Below are positions 18,101 through 20,006 of a stretch of DNA of 20,412 bases, piece after piece; position 1 is the stretch's first letter; every line of letters begins with the position of its first letter. The notes beneath the pieces are model-generated. The model saw nothing but the letters and a program-made list of their open reading frames with translations, was not told the DNA's origin and ran no database searches. The DNA is from Baffinella frigidus (lineage: Eukaryota; Cryptophyceae; Cryptomonadales; Baffinellaceae). The position numbers were made by a program, and so were the translations under genes. Location: assembly GCA_026770585.1 (NCBI GenBank), contig MU646712.1, positions 204,656 through 225,067 of the forward strand, written 5' to 3'.

Positions 18101-20006
18101 GGGTTTCAGGAACTCTAGGTTCAGGGTTCCGGGTTTCGGGGTGCGAGGCGAACCTCACTGCTGTCCGGTTTGGCTTTCTCCCCCCTATCTTAGGGGTGGT
18201 TTTTGTGATATACTAAAGCTATGTCGAGGCTAAGATAGCAATTTCAAGCCTTAAGATAGCAAGAATCTTTGACCCCCCTCGACTCTCTACCCACGTTGTG
18301 TCACCCTCCACCCTAAACCCTAAACCCCCGTCCGGCCCTGGCCCGCCCCCGCTCCGCCGCAGGGTGTTTCCCTTTAACCGAAACCCGAAACCCTAAGCCC
18401 TAAGCCCTAAACCCTTCTGGCCCTCCACAGGGTGTTCCGCGGTTGCACGACCCGAAACCCGAAACCCGAAACCCGAAACCCTAATCCCTAATCCCGAAAC
18501 CGCAGGGTGTTCCGCGGGTGCAAGACGCGCTCGCAGCACGTGGTGTGTTTCCAGTGTGTCAACACTTCGTCGGAGCCCCTCAAGCGGTACCAACCCCCAA
18601 ACCTCAGTTAAGGATGCGGCTCCAACCCCCATCGTAAAACCCCGATCCGAGACCCTAAAACCCTTCCACAAACGCATCCTCACGACATGTAGCACAAAAG
18701 AACCCCAAACCCCAAACCCTGAACCCTGAACCTGGCTTCTATGCGTGCCAGTGTACTGTTGAGTGTACCGCACCCTGAACCCTGCACCACAGAGCGTAGT
18801 GCGTAGTGCGTGTGCCCGTGCACGGTCGCCAACGGACACCCCAAAGCCCCAACGCTGCACCAGAGCTAAGTAGGCGTGCGAGTGCACAGTTGCCACCGGA
18901 CACGCTAAATCCCGAGGCCGCCACAGGGCCTACTACGCGTGCCCGTGCACGGTCGCCAACGGCGCGCAGCGCACAACCTCCGCCATGCAGACCACCCACG
19001 AGTACTTCGGCCTTTCCCAGGCGCGTGACCCCTACACCCTTAACACTTAACAGTCAACACCGAGACCACTCACGAGTGCTACGGCCTTTCCCAGGCGCGC
19101 GCCCCTCCCTCGTAGAAATGCTTTCTCTGACTTACTCTCCCCTCCCCCCCCCCCCCCCTCCCTCCCTCCCTCTCCCCTGATTTCTTCTTCTCCCCTCCCT
19201 CCCTCCCTCCCTCTCCCCTATTTCCTTCTTTCGTCTCCTCTCCCCTATTGTATTCTTCCTTTTGATTGCTCTCGAACGTAGCAATGCGCTGCCCAAGCAC
19301 CCTACACCTAGCTCTGTCCCATTTGGATTTGGGCTCCTCATTAATTCGCCCCTCCCCCCCATTTCTCATGTGAATTTCCTGGGGGGGGGGGGCAAATTCA
19401 CCTTGGAAATTGGGGGGGGTGGGGCGAATGGATGAGGGGCTCAAATCAAGTGGGACAGAGCTAGTACACCCTAAACCCGGAACCCTAAACCTCCCTCCTA
19501 ACAATGCGTTCTCCCGGGAGCGCGTCCCTCGAGAATAGACCCCTCAACAATCAACCATAAACAATAAACCATAAACAATAAACCATAAACAACAAACAAC
19601 ACACACCAACAGTGAACACTACACAATACACAATACACAATACACAATACACAATACACAATACACAAAACACCATACACGATTAACCCCAAGCAACAAA
19701 CAACAAACCCTAAACCCTAACCGTTGGGGCAGATTGCACTCAAGGAAGAAGGGAGCTTGCATCCTTGCTAAGTGGCAAGCCAAGAAAATCGCCGCGCAGC
19801 GCGCTGAGGGCTTTATTCCCTCAAGGACCCTTAACCACTACACCCTGATTCAAGGCGAACAGGTGTTGGGTCGCTGGTAAGTGGTTGGGGCGTTGCAGCC
19901 ATTTCGTGAAACGACAAACCCTAAACCCTCACCGTTGGGGCAGATTGCGCTCAAGGAAGGGGGGAGCTTCCATCCGCAGCTAGCGGTATCCAACTCGAAT
20001 GCCCAG
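3113..20006 (+). CDS. Gene B, whole multi-exon span (unknown RING-like protein, 3' incomplete)
   Basis: Twenty-six exons totalling about 2.3 kb (about 770 codons) chain from 3113 to 20006. Every junction matches in phase except 16 to 17. Visible layout: an acidic N-terminus (exons 1-2), an Ala/Gly-rich linker followed by a compact domain (exon 3), a long central part from small exons that looks helical (for example MTKVFKELIHK, AYELIEKVKNKIQDQ), and a C-terminal zinc-type pattern over exons 23-25: C-x2-C-x17-C-x5-H-x2-C-x2-C-x14-C-x-C. That resembles a RING finger, with a longer C-x5-H gap and a final C-x-C. An E3 ubiquitin ligase role is possible but not shown. The stop codon lies beyond the window. 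I recognise no family. Confidence 0.65.
3331..3366 (+). CDS. Gene B exon 2
   Basis: Acceptor CCCCGTTCAG, donor GACAAG|GTAGTC. 12 codons EESGDEDISCDK, phase 0 in and out. It extends the acidic N-terminus of exon 1. Confidence 0.65.
3488..3999 (+). CDS. Gene B exon 3 (largest exon)
   Basis: 512 nt with strong GC3 bias. Acceptor GCGTTGCGTGCAG, donor ATCACGCG|GTGCGC; phase 0 in, 2 out. It begins with an Ala/Gly-rich segment (AAPAAAAAAGSRTNGAAGGS) and continues into a denser domain with GIVALMGRTNYDKDYPCNST and ALRALVVCMHAGPSWGYPGD. The end is IMEFLTERIARQPKAKAINI followed by QTIIT. This is the best-supported coding stretch in the window. Family not recognised. Confidence 0.85.
4109..4213 (+). 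CDS. Gene B exon 4
   Basis: Acceptor GGCTGCCTCTCAG. The two bases left by exon 3 plus C give Arg, then LIHPPDQQDHQGSPPSNPDG and AIPFPPDTTVGIVG, a proline-rich linker. The frame stays open to a TGA at 4308 (through LHYVRHKE), but only the donor GGCGC|GTGTCT at 4214 gives the phase 2 exit that exon 5 needs. The sequence after that donor is repeated near 4386 and 4436, as at other donors here. The 3' end is therefore less certain than the 5' end. Confidence 0.6.
4214..4645. other. Gene B intron 4: donor-edge copies, exon 5 edge copy, MITE fragment
   Basis: The string GCGCGTGTCTCC...CACAAAGAGCG after the exon 4 donor recurs at about 4386-4425 and partly at 4432-4456. A decayed copy of the exon 5 start (ggtcgcggctgctgcgcgtg) lies at about 4371-4390. 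Positions 4486-4575 match the right part of the GGGGTACCTCGC element at 15113. No other gene seen. Confidence 0.6.
4646..4754 (+). CDS. Gene B exon 5
   Basis: Acceptor ATAAAGCGCAG, donor GGCAAG|GTCGTC; phase 2 in, 0 out. The peptide SRLVRAIKEMMFLHLRCYSE continues STHQAWLATWRSIGGK and looks helical and basic/hydrophobic. Confidence 0.75.
4768..4906. mobile_element. MITE family CCACTTAGCAGC, copy 1
   Basis: 139 bp with about 12-bp ends CCACTCAGCAGC and GCTGCTAAGTGG. Internal gcttcacggatacactccat, ccatctaaaccatttgtacc and the hairpin cgccttgaattcaaggcg. Close copies at 9272..9409 and 14241..14379. It starts 13 bases after the exon 5 end. Confidence 0.85.
4985..5110. mobile_element. ~130-bp GACTGAG-ended element, minus orientation
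   Basis: Shares ggcgcccgggctctt, gttgacggatttgtacc, gaatagtcgggcagcccga and gactgagct with the copies near 1266, 9770 and 11925. Ends carry short inverted repeats of the form AGCTCnGTCT. Non-coding. Confidence 0.6.
5151..5236. repeat. 17-bp minisatellite
   Basis: About five units of tttctggtttggtccag with small changes, next to the antisense exon-like fragment. It makes repetitive NQKL/WSNFW ORFs that I do not consider genes. Confidence 0.8.
5248..5395 (-). CDS. Antisense exon-like fragment inside gene B intron 5
   Basis: On the minus strand, acceptor GTAATACCCCAG before 5395 and donor TTACG|GTACGC after 5248 bound 148 nt. The open frame includes ICRDDVRYFVARGDATLYVH and KTVVVLCGARVVAFKNTHLP, ending GNAVWSL. 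The composition is protein-like and the codons are less GC-rich at third positions than in gene B exons. It may be a captured fragment of another gene, a nested gene, or a transposon piece. No partner exons found; family not recognised. Confidence 0.4.
5521..5616. mobile_element. GGGGTACCTCGC element, partial copy
   Basis: The right end ggttcttatgagcgaggtacccc and the body ctaggaccctactgtaggcc match the complete element at 15113..15225. The left terminal repeat has been lost. Contains a 19-base G run. Confidence 0.65.
5851..5957. mobile_element. Short inverted-repeat element TTATCCCTTAAGTGGCC
   Basis: Left end ttatcccttaagtggcc pairs with right end gggcactcaagggataac. The body has cctacggtagggtcctagg and ggacgagttagggcga. 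A related right half (cgagttggggcgatt...ccacttaagggataa) is at about 9010-9070. Confidence 0.6.
6094..6234. mobile_element. MITE related to the CCACACAGCGG family
   Basis: Ends CCACACGGTAGGCTAC and GTAGTCCGCCGTGTGG are inverted repeats close to those at 1592 and 16017, but the body differs and contains the hairpin gcctcaaggc. About 141 bp, inserted in a CCCTAA context. Confidence 0.65.
6450..6515 (+). CDS. Gene B exon 6
   Basis: Acceptor CGGAGCAG, donor CACCAG|GTCCAA; 22 codons VPEQKQDLQMGTSPWMWMKR plus HQ, phase 0 in and out as both neighbours need. The acceptor tract is purine-rich, so confidence is lower. Another frame reads DPGAGPGAEAGPSDGDLPVD and cannot be fully excluded. Upstream and downstream edge copies flank it. 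Confidence 0.5.
6516..6720. repeat. CTCTCG-rich tracts with two copies of the exon 6 donor edge
   Basis: Two pyrimidine tracts (ctctcgctct, then ctcgctcgctcg) are each followed by a copy of the exon 6 end: ggatgtggatgaaacgtcac at about 6613 and ggatatggatgaagcgtcac at about 6693, both with caccag|gtcc intact. This gives three tandem donor edges; the first is taken as the working one. Confidence 0.8.
6722..7052. repeat. Compound ~20-bp repeat of CCCTAAA type
   Basis: Units like aaaccctaaaccctctgaatctt recur about 14 times; each combines one or two CCCTAAA heptamers with ctctgaat(c)tt. Upstream part of gene B intron 6. Confidence 0.85.
7053..7499. repeat. Gene B intron 6, distal part: two decayed copies of exon 7
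   Basis: Copies of the exon 7 start occur at about 7053-7092 (gctggaaagtagatgatgca, badly decayed) and 7258-7300 (gctggaaagctcatcatgca, then cgcggagcacgactacaaca, better kept). Each is followed by unique sequence. The intact exon follows at 7500. An inverted pair, tggtattttt/tggtacaaat, near 7190 and 7420 hints at an old element. Confidence 0.7.
7500..7566 (+). CDS. Gene B exon 7
   Basis: Acceptor GCGCGCTGGGCAG, donor TGCCTCG|GTGAAAC. Peptide FIMHAERDYNITALLIEDFC plus CL; phase 0 in, 1 out. A donor-edge copy (gaggacttttgctgcctcggtg) lies at about 7638-7660. Confidence 0.75.
7571..7951. repeat. CCCTAAA/CCCCAAA blocks, gene B intron 7
   Basis: Heptamer arrays at 7571-7626, 7852-7870 and 7901-7949, broken by the exon 7 donor-edge copy and about 150 bases of unique sequence. 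The last array runs straight into the exon 8 acceptor (ccccaaacccag). Confidence 0.85.
7952..8004 (+). CDS. Gene B exon 8
   Basis: Acceptor CCCCAAACCCAG, donor CACCAG|GTCTTA. Split Glu codon, then EWAIANQKLGDESYLHQ; phase 1 in, 0 out. Its acceptor is made directly of telomere-type repeat. Confidence 0.8.
8005..8112. repeat. CCCTAAA-filled intron 8
   Basis: The whole 108-base intron is CCCTAAA, CCCTGAA and CCCTACA heptamers plus the donor gtctta and acceptor ctaaccag. The clearest example of an intron made almost only of telomere-type repeat. Confidence 0.92.
8113..8183 (+). CDS. Gene B exon 9
   Basis: Acceptor CCCTAACCAG, donor ATCAAACG|GTCTGT. Peptide RWLRLDTVRLWCTESWPSYG plus DIK; phase 0 in, 2 out. 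Tryptophan-rich. A downstream copy of this exon at about 8372-8606 is split by a foldback element. Confidence 0.8.
8372..8606 (+). pseudogene. Decayed copy of exon 9 split by a foldback element
   Basis: Left part ggcagcgcctcgacacagtg (about 8373-8392) and right part tggtgcacggtgtcctggcc (8560 onwards), followed by gccgacatccaacggtctg, match exon 9 and its donor. The foldback element lies between them at the point matching CTGTG|TGGTG. The copy has indels, so it is not expected to be used. Confidence 0.8.
8401..8548. mobile_element. Foldback element AGCTAACGCCAGCG
   Basis: Long inverted arms: AGCTAACGCCAGCG...CCTACGG...GGTAGGAGCCCCCCTCCTAC on the left, mirrored by gtaggaggagggggggttcc...ccgctggcgttagct on the right, around an AT-rich loop. 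No ORF. Inserted into the exon 9 copy. Confidence 0.85.
8755..8935. repeat. Duplicated intron 9 segment and exon 10 acceptor-edge copy
   Basis: The string tctcgtgtgtaggggttcgg and ggtttcgt occurs twice in tandem (8752-8820) and matches the intron 9 stretch at 8207-8240, including gagcgctg. A copy of the exon 10 start (ggtgccctcagctggctcgc, then atcgagggcatgtc) follows at about 8873-8906. Confidence 0.75.
9095..9176 (+). CDS. Gene B exon 10
   Basis: Acceptor GATCGGCAG, donor GATCAG|GTCTGC. Split Arg codon, then YPELARIDGMSVAYELIEKV and KNKIQDQ; phase 2 in, 0 out. Strongly helical, charged C-terminal half. Confidence 0.8.
9272..9409. mobile_element. MITE family CCACTTAGCAGC, copy 2
   Basis: Ends CCACTTAGCAGC and GCTGCTAGGTGG; shares gcttcacggatacagtccat and ccatctaaaccatttgt with copies at 4768 and 14241. 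The inner hairpin has changed to ttccccggatattcgggg. Confidence 0.85.
9531..9696. repeat. CCCCAAA / CACCAAA array before exon 11
   Basis: Continuous heptamers (ccctaaa, ccccaaa, accacaa, aacatca, aacacca) that change type in blocks but keep the 7-bp register, ending in the acceptor ccccaaaccag. Confidence 0.88.
9697..9756 (+). CDS. Gene B exon 11
   Basis: Acceptor CCCCAAACCAG, donor GGCCAG|GTAACC. 20 codons EVWYRWVRSFADSNNSMSGQ; phase 0 in and out. A donor-edge copy (ttcgcagactcgaacacctc, then catgtctttccacgtgacctc) lies at about 9988-10030. Confidence 0.8.
9854..9973. mobile_element. Foldback MITE, shared-core family, copy 2
   Basis: Full palindromic element: ACACTTATAATTTATAAACT on the left pairs with agttgataagttacaagtgt on the right. 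The core attactacacg...ctttaatatcactag...gtgtagtaaat matches the copy at 743 and the one at 10559. Confidence 0.8.
10559..10699. mobile_element. Foldback MITE, shared-core family, copy 3
   Basis: Arms TCATATGAAAACCGTTTTAG...AAAACCTT and aaggttttaaattcaaaccg ttttcgcatga pair. The core tgaaaatgactacacgaatg and ctttaatatt matches copies at 743 and 9854. Inserted in an exon 12 copy. Confidence 0.8.
10760..10885. mobile_element. MITE family CCACGCCAGAGGGC, copy 1, at a splice acceptor copy
   Basis: 126 bp with ends CCACGCCAGAGGGCT and AGCCCTCTGGCGTGG, and the internal palindrome ACGCCAGATCTGGCGT. Flanked by CA on both sides. The right CA is followed by G|GTGATGACG, so the insertion lies exactly in the CAG acceptor of an exon 12 copy. 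Confidence 0.85.
10997..11070 (+). CDS. Gene B exon 12
   Basis: Acceptor CCTTCACTAG, donor CAGTCCGG|GTAAACCC. Peptide VMTKVFKELIHKGGHIVDQR plus LKQS; phase 0 in, 2 out. A run of seven G (aagggggggcac) adds one Gly codon compared with its decayed copies. Confidence 0.8.
11071..11324. repeat. CCCTAAA / CCCCACA-filled intron 12
   Basis: Blocks of ccctaaa, aacacta, caaacac, then a homogeneous ccccaca block (11211-11280), then cccgaaa up to the acceptor gaaacag. Every block keeps a 7-bp period. Confidence 0.9.
11325..11382 (+). CDS. Gene B exon 13
   Basis: Acceptor CCCGAAACAG, donor CTGGCG|GTCCGC. Split Gly codon, then WECFKTFFAELNNGRSPLA; phase 2 in, 0 out. Donor-edge copies at about 11534-11576 and 11663-11680. 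Confidence 0.8.
11393..11680. repeat. GA-rich tract and exon 13 donor-edge copies
   Basis: A purine tract of gagaga, gagggag and gcgcgaga units (11393-11530) is followed by a long copy of exon 13 (gacgtttttcgcggagctgg, then ctggcg|gtaacc) and by a shorter one (gcagtccactggcggtccgc) after CCCTCAA repeats. The antisense ORF full of SLSLSP is an artefact of the tract. Confidence 0.8.
11841..11892 (+). CDS. Gene B exon 14
   Basis: Acceptor CCCTACTGCAG. Peptide GADAEQNRRKIDSVLRS, donor TCGG|GTCTTG; phase 0 in, 1 out. The frame could continue to PPNQT, but only the phase 1 exit joins exon 15 in frame. Confidence 0.7.
11925..12013. mobile_element. Fragment of the ~130-bp GACTGAG-ended element
   Basis: gtctcagtctattggggccc, gcgcccgggctcttttt and gttgacgaatttgtaccg match, in minus orientation, the copies at 1266, 1753, 4985 and 9770. 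Confidence 0.6.
12041..12146 (+). CDS. Gene B exon 15
   Basis: Acceptor CCTAAACGCAG. Split Gly codon, then DCGMKLVGEALVGRKVSWFH and PLKFKRLYGKVLWH; donor GGCACAG|GTGCCT; phase 1 in, 2 out. Later copies near 12592 (ctcaagttcaaacgcctcta) and 12781 (gtgcacaggtgcctg) repeat the donor edge, which supports this donor. Confidence 0.75.
12147..12362. other. Proximal part of gene B intron 15
   Basis: About 215 bases of mostly unique sequence with only short heptamer traces (ccaaccccgaaacc). ORFs run through it from exon 15 but lose protein-like composition. No gene seen. Confidence 0.4.
12363..12473. mobile_element. Foldback element GCTATCTTGAGGGTGG
   Basis: aaccgcctttgatgctatct tgagggtggatttt pairs with aaaacccaccccacgatagc caaaacacggtt. 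The inner part tagcatcgacatagctttaa matches, in reverse, ttactaaagctatgtcgagg-like sequence at about 18212-18235. Confidence 0.7.
12549..12593. repeat. TTC microsatellite
   Basis: Imperfect (ttc)n with cgtc and ttttt interruptions, directly before a donor-edge copy of exon 15. Confidence 0.9.
12641..12734. repeat. 20-bp minisatellite
   Basis: About 4.7 head-to-tail units of agacaggcccgcctcgggat with one to three changes per unit. Confidence 0.92.
12786..12912. repeat. Inverted-polarity (G-rich) telomere-type block in intron 15
   Basis: ggttcgggtttagggg and ttggggtttggggtttaggg lie on the plus strand, opposite to the rest of gene B. It sits between two donor-edge copies of exon 15 (near 12781 and 12909). 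Confidence 0.8.
12964..13160. repeat. CCCTAAA block before exon 16
   Basis: ccctaaa, ccctcaa and ccccaaa heptamers up to the acceptor ataccaccag. Confidence 0.88.
13167..13254 (+). CDS. Gene B exon 16
   Basis: Acceptor CATACCACCAG, donor TACAAG|GTCTCT. Split Arg codon, then DDGSPESKVRIQHDEPLDNE and DAAPVMSYK; phase 2 in, 0 out with this donor. It resembles exon 17 (SKVRI...APVMSYK against SRVRL...VPALSFK). The join to exon 17 is out of phase, so either the donor differs or a small exon is missed. Confidence 0.7.
13267..13332. repeat. CTCTCC microsatellite
   Basis: (ctctcc)n grading into (ct)n, 12 bases downstream of the exon 16 donor. It yields the spurious SPSPSP/LPLPLP ORFs. Confidence 0.92.
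13351..13420 (+). pseudogene. Decayed copy of exon 17
   Basis: ccctagggtggaatgttccc corresponds to the exon 17 start (tagggtggagtattccc), and gaggacgtctcgcccgccat to its end. Indels break the exon 17 frame, although another frame is open (FPEPRHSEDVSPAILNRF). If spliced at GCGTG|GTGTGA it would restore phase into exon 17, so exon use cannot be ruled out. Confidence 0.55.
13492..13617. mobile_element. MITE family CCACGCCAGAGGGC, copy 2, at the exon 17 acceptor
   Basis: 126 bp, ends CCACACCAGAGGGCT and AGCCCTGTGGCGTGG, flanked by TA on both sides. The right TA is followed by G|GGTGGAG, so the TAG acceptor of exon 17 is built from the target duplication plus one host base. The same-family copy at 10760 shows the same placement. 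Confidence 0.85.
13621..13684 (+). CDS. Gene B exon 17
   Basis: Acceptor GGCGTGGTAG, donor TTCAAG|GTCCTC. Reads VEYSRVRLIDTDETVPALSF then K in a frame needing two bases from the previous exon; phase 2 in, 0 out. Exon 16 as called leaves none, a conflict I could not resolve. The exit phase fits exon 18. Confidence 0.65.
13732..13981. repeat. Intron 17: short heptamer blocks and exon 18 acceptor-edge copy
   Basis: ccctcaa and ccctgaa heptamers (13735-13835), then a short copy of the exon 18 start, ctgcagtggtcggaga (13835-13850), then unique sequence to the real acceptor. Confidence 0.7.
13982..14058 (+). CDS. Gene B exon 18
   Basis: Acceptor CACCTCCTACAG, donor CCTCTCGA|GTACGC. Peptide WSDIAFDMLLHEDYNGEGLC then SDYPL; phase 0 in, 2 out. 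Confidence 0.8.
14205..14578. repeat. Intron 18: decayed copies of exon 19 with inserted elements
   Basis: First copy: gcaggttcgacgccgaggcg then aatctcgagctgat (14211-14240), cut by the MITE at 14241, resuming as gggcggaacc. Second copy: gcaggtacgacggcgaggcg then aatctcgatgtaatgatcgg (14522-14571), followed by the MITE at 14579. Between them are palindromic pieces tctcctagggtttaggagat (14406-14508). Confidence 0.85.
14241..14379. mobile_element. MITE family CCACTTAGCAGC, copy 3
   Basis: 139 bp with ends CCACTTAGTAGC and GCTGCTAAGTGG, and the inner hairpin caccttgaattcaaggcg. Inserted in a decayed exon 19 copy. Very similar to the copy at 4768. Confidence 0.88.
14579..14710. mobile_element. 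MITE family CCACGCCAGAGGGC, copy 3 (reversed)
   Basis: Same family as 10760 and 13492 but in opposite orientation (cgaaacatccacttttgaca near the left end). It has a small internal duplication of gcgtggataag. Left flank TA, right flank CA. Directly follows a decayed exon 19 copy. Confidence 0.85.
14755..14821 (+). CDS. Gene B exon 19
   Basis: Acceptor CGGGGCAG, donor GTCGAG|GTGCGC. Split Glu codon, then FDGEANLDMMIGTVELCKTA and VE; phase 2 in, 0 out. Confidence 0.8.
15113..15225. mobile_element. GGGGTACCTCGC element, complete copy
   Basis: 113 bp with nearly perfect ends GGGGTACCTCGCTCATAAGA and the mirror tcttatgagcgaggtacccc. Contains ccctatgcataggcc. Partial copies at 5521..5616 and about 4486..4575. 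Confidence 0.88.
15370..15495. mobile_element. MITE family CCACGCCAGAGGGC, copy 4
   Basis: 126 bp, left end CCACGCAAGAGCGCT (diverged), right end AGCCCTCTGGCGTGG, inner cacgccagatctggtgtcgt. Flanks AT and AA give no clear target duplication. Same length as copies 1 and 2. Confidence 0.85.
15605..15663 (+). CDS. Gene B exon 20
   Basis: Acceptor CGGTACCCAG, donor TGCAGCCA|GTACCC. Peptide VLDVDIHRQAYALLIHLCS; phase 0 in, 2 out. Reading through gives YPP then TGA. Two donor-edge copies follow, at 15745-15790 and 15880-15910. Confidence 0.8.
15664..15915. repeat. CCCTAAA blocks with two exon 20 donor-edge copies
   Basis: cacctctgcagccagta at the real donor (15650) recurs at 15763 (donor still GTATGC) and 15892 (donor lost, ccagagt). 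Steps are 113 and 129 bases, filled with ccctaaa, ccctgaa and ccccaaa heptamers. Confidence 0.85.
16017..16166. mobile_element. MITE family CCACACAGCGG, copy 2
   Basis: 150 bp, ends CCACACAGCGGGCTACCAAG and mirror cttggaagtccacagtgtgg. Body ttatccgtaggaacccccct and tactgtagggtgctgggtct as in 1592..1752. Confidence 0.82.
16278..16410. repeat. Inverted repeat arm A around exon 21
   Basis: cgttcttggagccattggct...attgacttttgaatacc (twice)...caagagccctctgtgg. Its reverse complement is 16604..16738. Contains two tandem aaaattgacttttgaatacc units. Confidence 0.88.
16520..16595 (+). CDS. Gene B exon 21
   Basis: Acceptor CAACCCCCGCAG, donor AATAAC|GTGAGT (best donor consensus in the window). Split Gln codon, then SDEFAGLVVKKLATPSTFAR and RDENN; phase 2 in, 0 out. 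Sits between long inverted repeat arms. An acceptor-edge relic (gagaccagtttggagggatg) is near 16431-16450. Confidence 0.82.
16604..16738. repeat. Inverted repeat arm B around exon 21
   Basis: ctccacggagggctcttgga...ggtattcaaaagtcaatttt (twice)...ggctccaagaacgaccaatg. Reverse complement of 16278..16410 with small indels. Begins eight bases after the exon 21 end. Confidence 0.88.
16888..17056. repeat. Intron 21: CCCTAAA, then AAACCG and CTGAAC hexamers
   Basis: Ends in gaaacc (16960-16980) and cctgaa (17008-17046) hexamer blocks, one of the few places where the 7-bp register is left. Runs into acceptor ctaaaccgcag. Confidence 0.88.
17057..17120 (+). CDS. Gene B exon 22
   Basis: Acceptor CCTAAACCGCAG, donor GATCCCG|GTGATA. 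Peptide ERIQKLTDIIRDAAIRNATD plus P; phase 0 in, 1 out. Donor-edge copy gcgaccgagcccggtacc at about 17205-17222. Confidence 0.8.
17121..17460. repeat. CCCTAAA/CCCCAAA-filled intron 22
   Basis: Nearly all heptamer variants, apart from the exon 22 donor-edge copy (17205-17222) and a looser stretch at 17223-17390. Ends in acceptor taaaccctacgcaag. Confidence 0.88.
17461..17536 (+). CDS. Gene B exon 23 (first Cys pair of RING-like domain)
   Basis: Acceptor CCCTACGCAAG. Split Gly codon, then PDGGHPTACSFCKENLTAVG and QFAP. The donor CCTAG|GTCTGC gives phase 2 out, as exon 24 needs; an alternative donor GTTG|GTCAGT at 17521 would be out of phase. CSFC is the first cysteine pair of the zinc-type pattern. 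Confidence 0.72.
17570..17700. repeat. CCCTGATA 8-bp array and CCCTAAA block
   Basis: Seven tandem ccctgata units (17570-17625), then ccctaaa heptamers (17661-17703), in gene B intron 23. Confidence 0.92.
17701..18305. other. Unique middle part of intron 23 with two elements
   Basis: Contains an inverted-repeat element at about 17907-18060 (cctatttaaaatcgttttgt and mirror acttgtaaatagg; gtgtagtaattttcgtg as in the 743 family) and a relative of the 12363 foldback at about 18185-18262. A reversed G-rich patch lies near 18098-18145. I see no exon with fitting phase. Confidence 0.55.
18306..18505. repeat. Intron 23, distal part: CCCGAAA array with two exon 24 acceptor-edge copies
   Basis: ccgcagggtgtttccc (18357-18372) and ccacagggtgttccgcggtt (18425-18444) precede the real ccgcagggtgttccgcgggt (18501). 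Spacers are cccgaaa and ccctaag heptamers. Steps about 68 and 76 bases. Confidence 0.85.
18506..18586 (+). CDS. Gene B exon 24 (central Cys/His of RING-like domain)
   Basis: Acceptor CCGAAACCGCAG, donor CTCAAGCG|GTACCA. Peptide VFRGCKTRSQHVVCFQCVNT then SSEPLK; phase 2 in, 2 out. Carries C-x5-H-x2-C-x2-C, the core of the zinc-type pattern. Confidence 0.82.
18735..18926. repeat. Ladder of three exon 25 acceptor-edge copies
   Basis: The exon 25 start phrase gtgcccgtgcacggtcgcca (real at 18939) has decayed copies at 18745, 18812 and 18876: steps of 67, 64 and 63 bases. Each is followed by a short ccctgaacc- or ccccaa-like spacer. Confidence 0.88.
18927..19020 (+). CDS. Gene B exon 25 (last Cys pair of RING-like domain)
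   Basis: Acceptor GGCCGCCACAG. Split Arg codon, then AYYACPCTVANGAQRTTSAM and QTTHEYFGLSQ. The donor is read as CCCAG|GCGCGT, a GC donor giving phase 0 for exon 26; the GT four bases on would be out of phase. A donor-edge copy (cacgagtgctacggcctttc, then ccaggcgcgc) at 19068-19100 keeps the GC. Confidence 0.7.
19131..19215. repeat. CCCT/TCCC microsatellite
   Basis: Pyrimidine tract of ccct units and a 15-base C run, broken by gatttcttcttctc, in intron 25. Confidence 0.88.
19308..19464. mobile_element. Foldback element CTAGCTCTGTCCC with TACAC flanks
   Basis: 157 bp. Left arm CTAGCTCTGTCCCATTTGGA pairs with right arm ending tgggacagagctag. Inner ccccccatttc/gaaattgggggg also pair. TACAC occurs on both sides (19303-19307 and 19465-19469) as a likely 5-bp target duplication. 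Confidence 0.82.
19545..19725. repeat. AACCATAA / ACAATAC heptamer arrays
   Basis: caataaaccataaa and then acaatac units (19620-19670): strongly drifted telomere-type arrays that still keep a 7-bp period, returning to ccctaaa at 19708. Confidence 0.85.
19733..19883 (+). pseudogene. Decayed copy of exon 26 with MITE fragment
   Basis: attgcactcaaggaagaagg gagcttgcatcc copies the exon 26 start after an identical ccgttggggcag acceptor, then runs to TAA. The right end of a CCACTTAGCAGC-family element (gattcaaggcgaacaggtgt, then tcgctggtaagtgg) follows at 19847-19883. Confidence 0.75.
19944..20006 (+). CDS. Gene B exon 26 (last exon seen)
   Basis: Acceptor ACCGTTGGGGCAG, donor GCCCAG|GTGTCG. Peptide IALKEGGSFHPQLAVSNSNA plus Q; phase 0 in and out. 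No in-frame stop is reached before the donor, so the gene continues past the window. Confidence 0.72.

Noticed and set aside
19733-19770. First copy of exon 26 as the real last exon with stop TAA
   Set aside because: The stop lies where MITE-like sequence begins, and the downstream copy at 19944 is intact with a proper donor. By the last-acceptor pattern the second copy is the working one.
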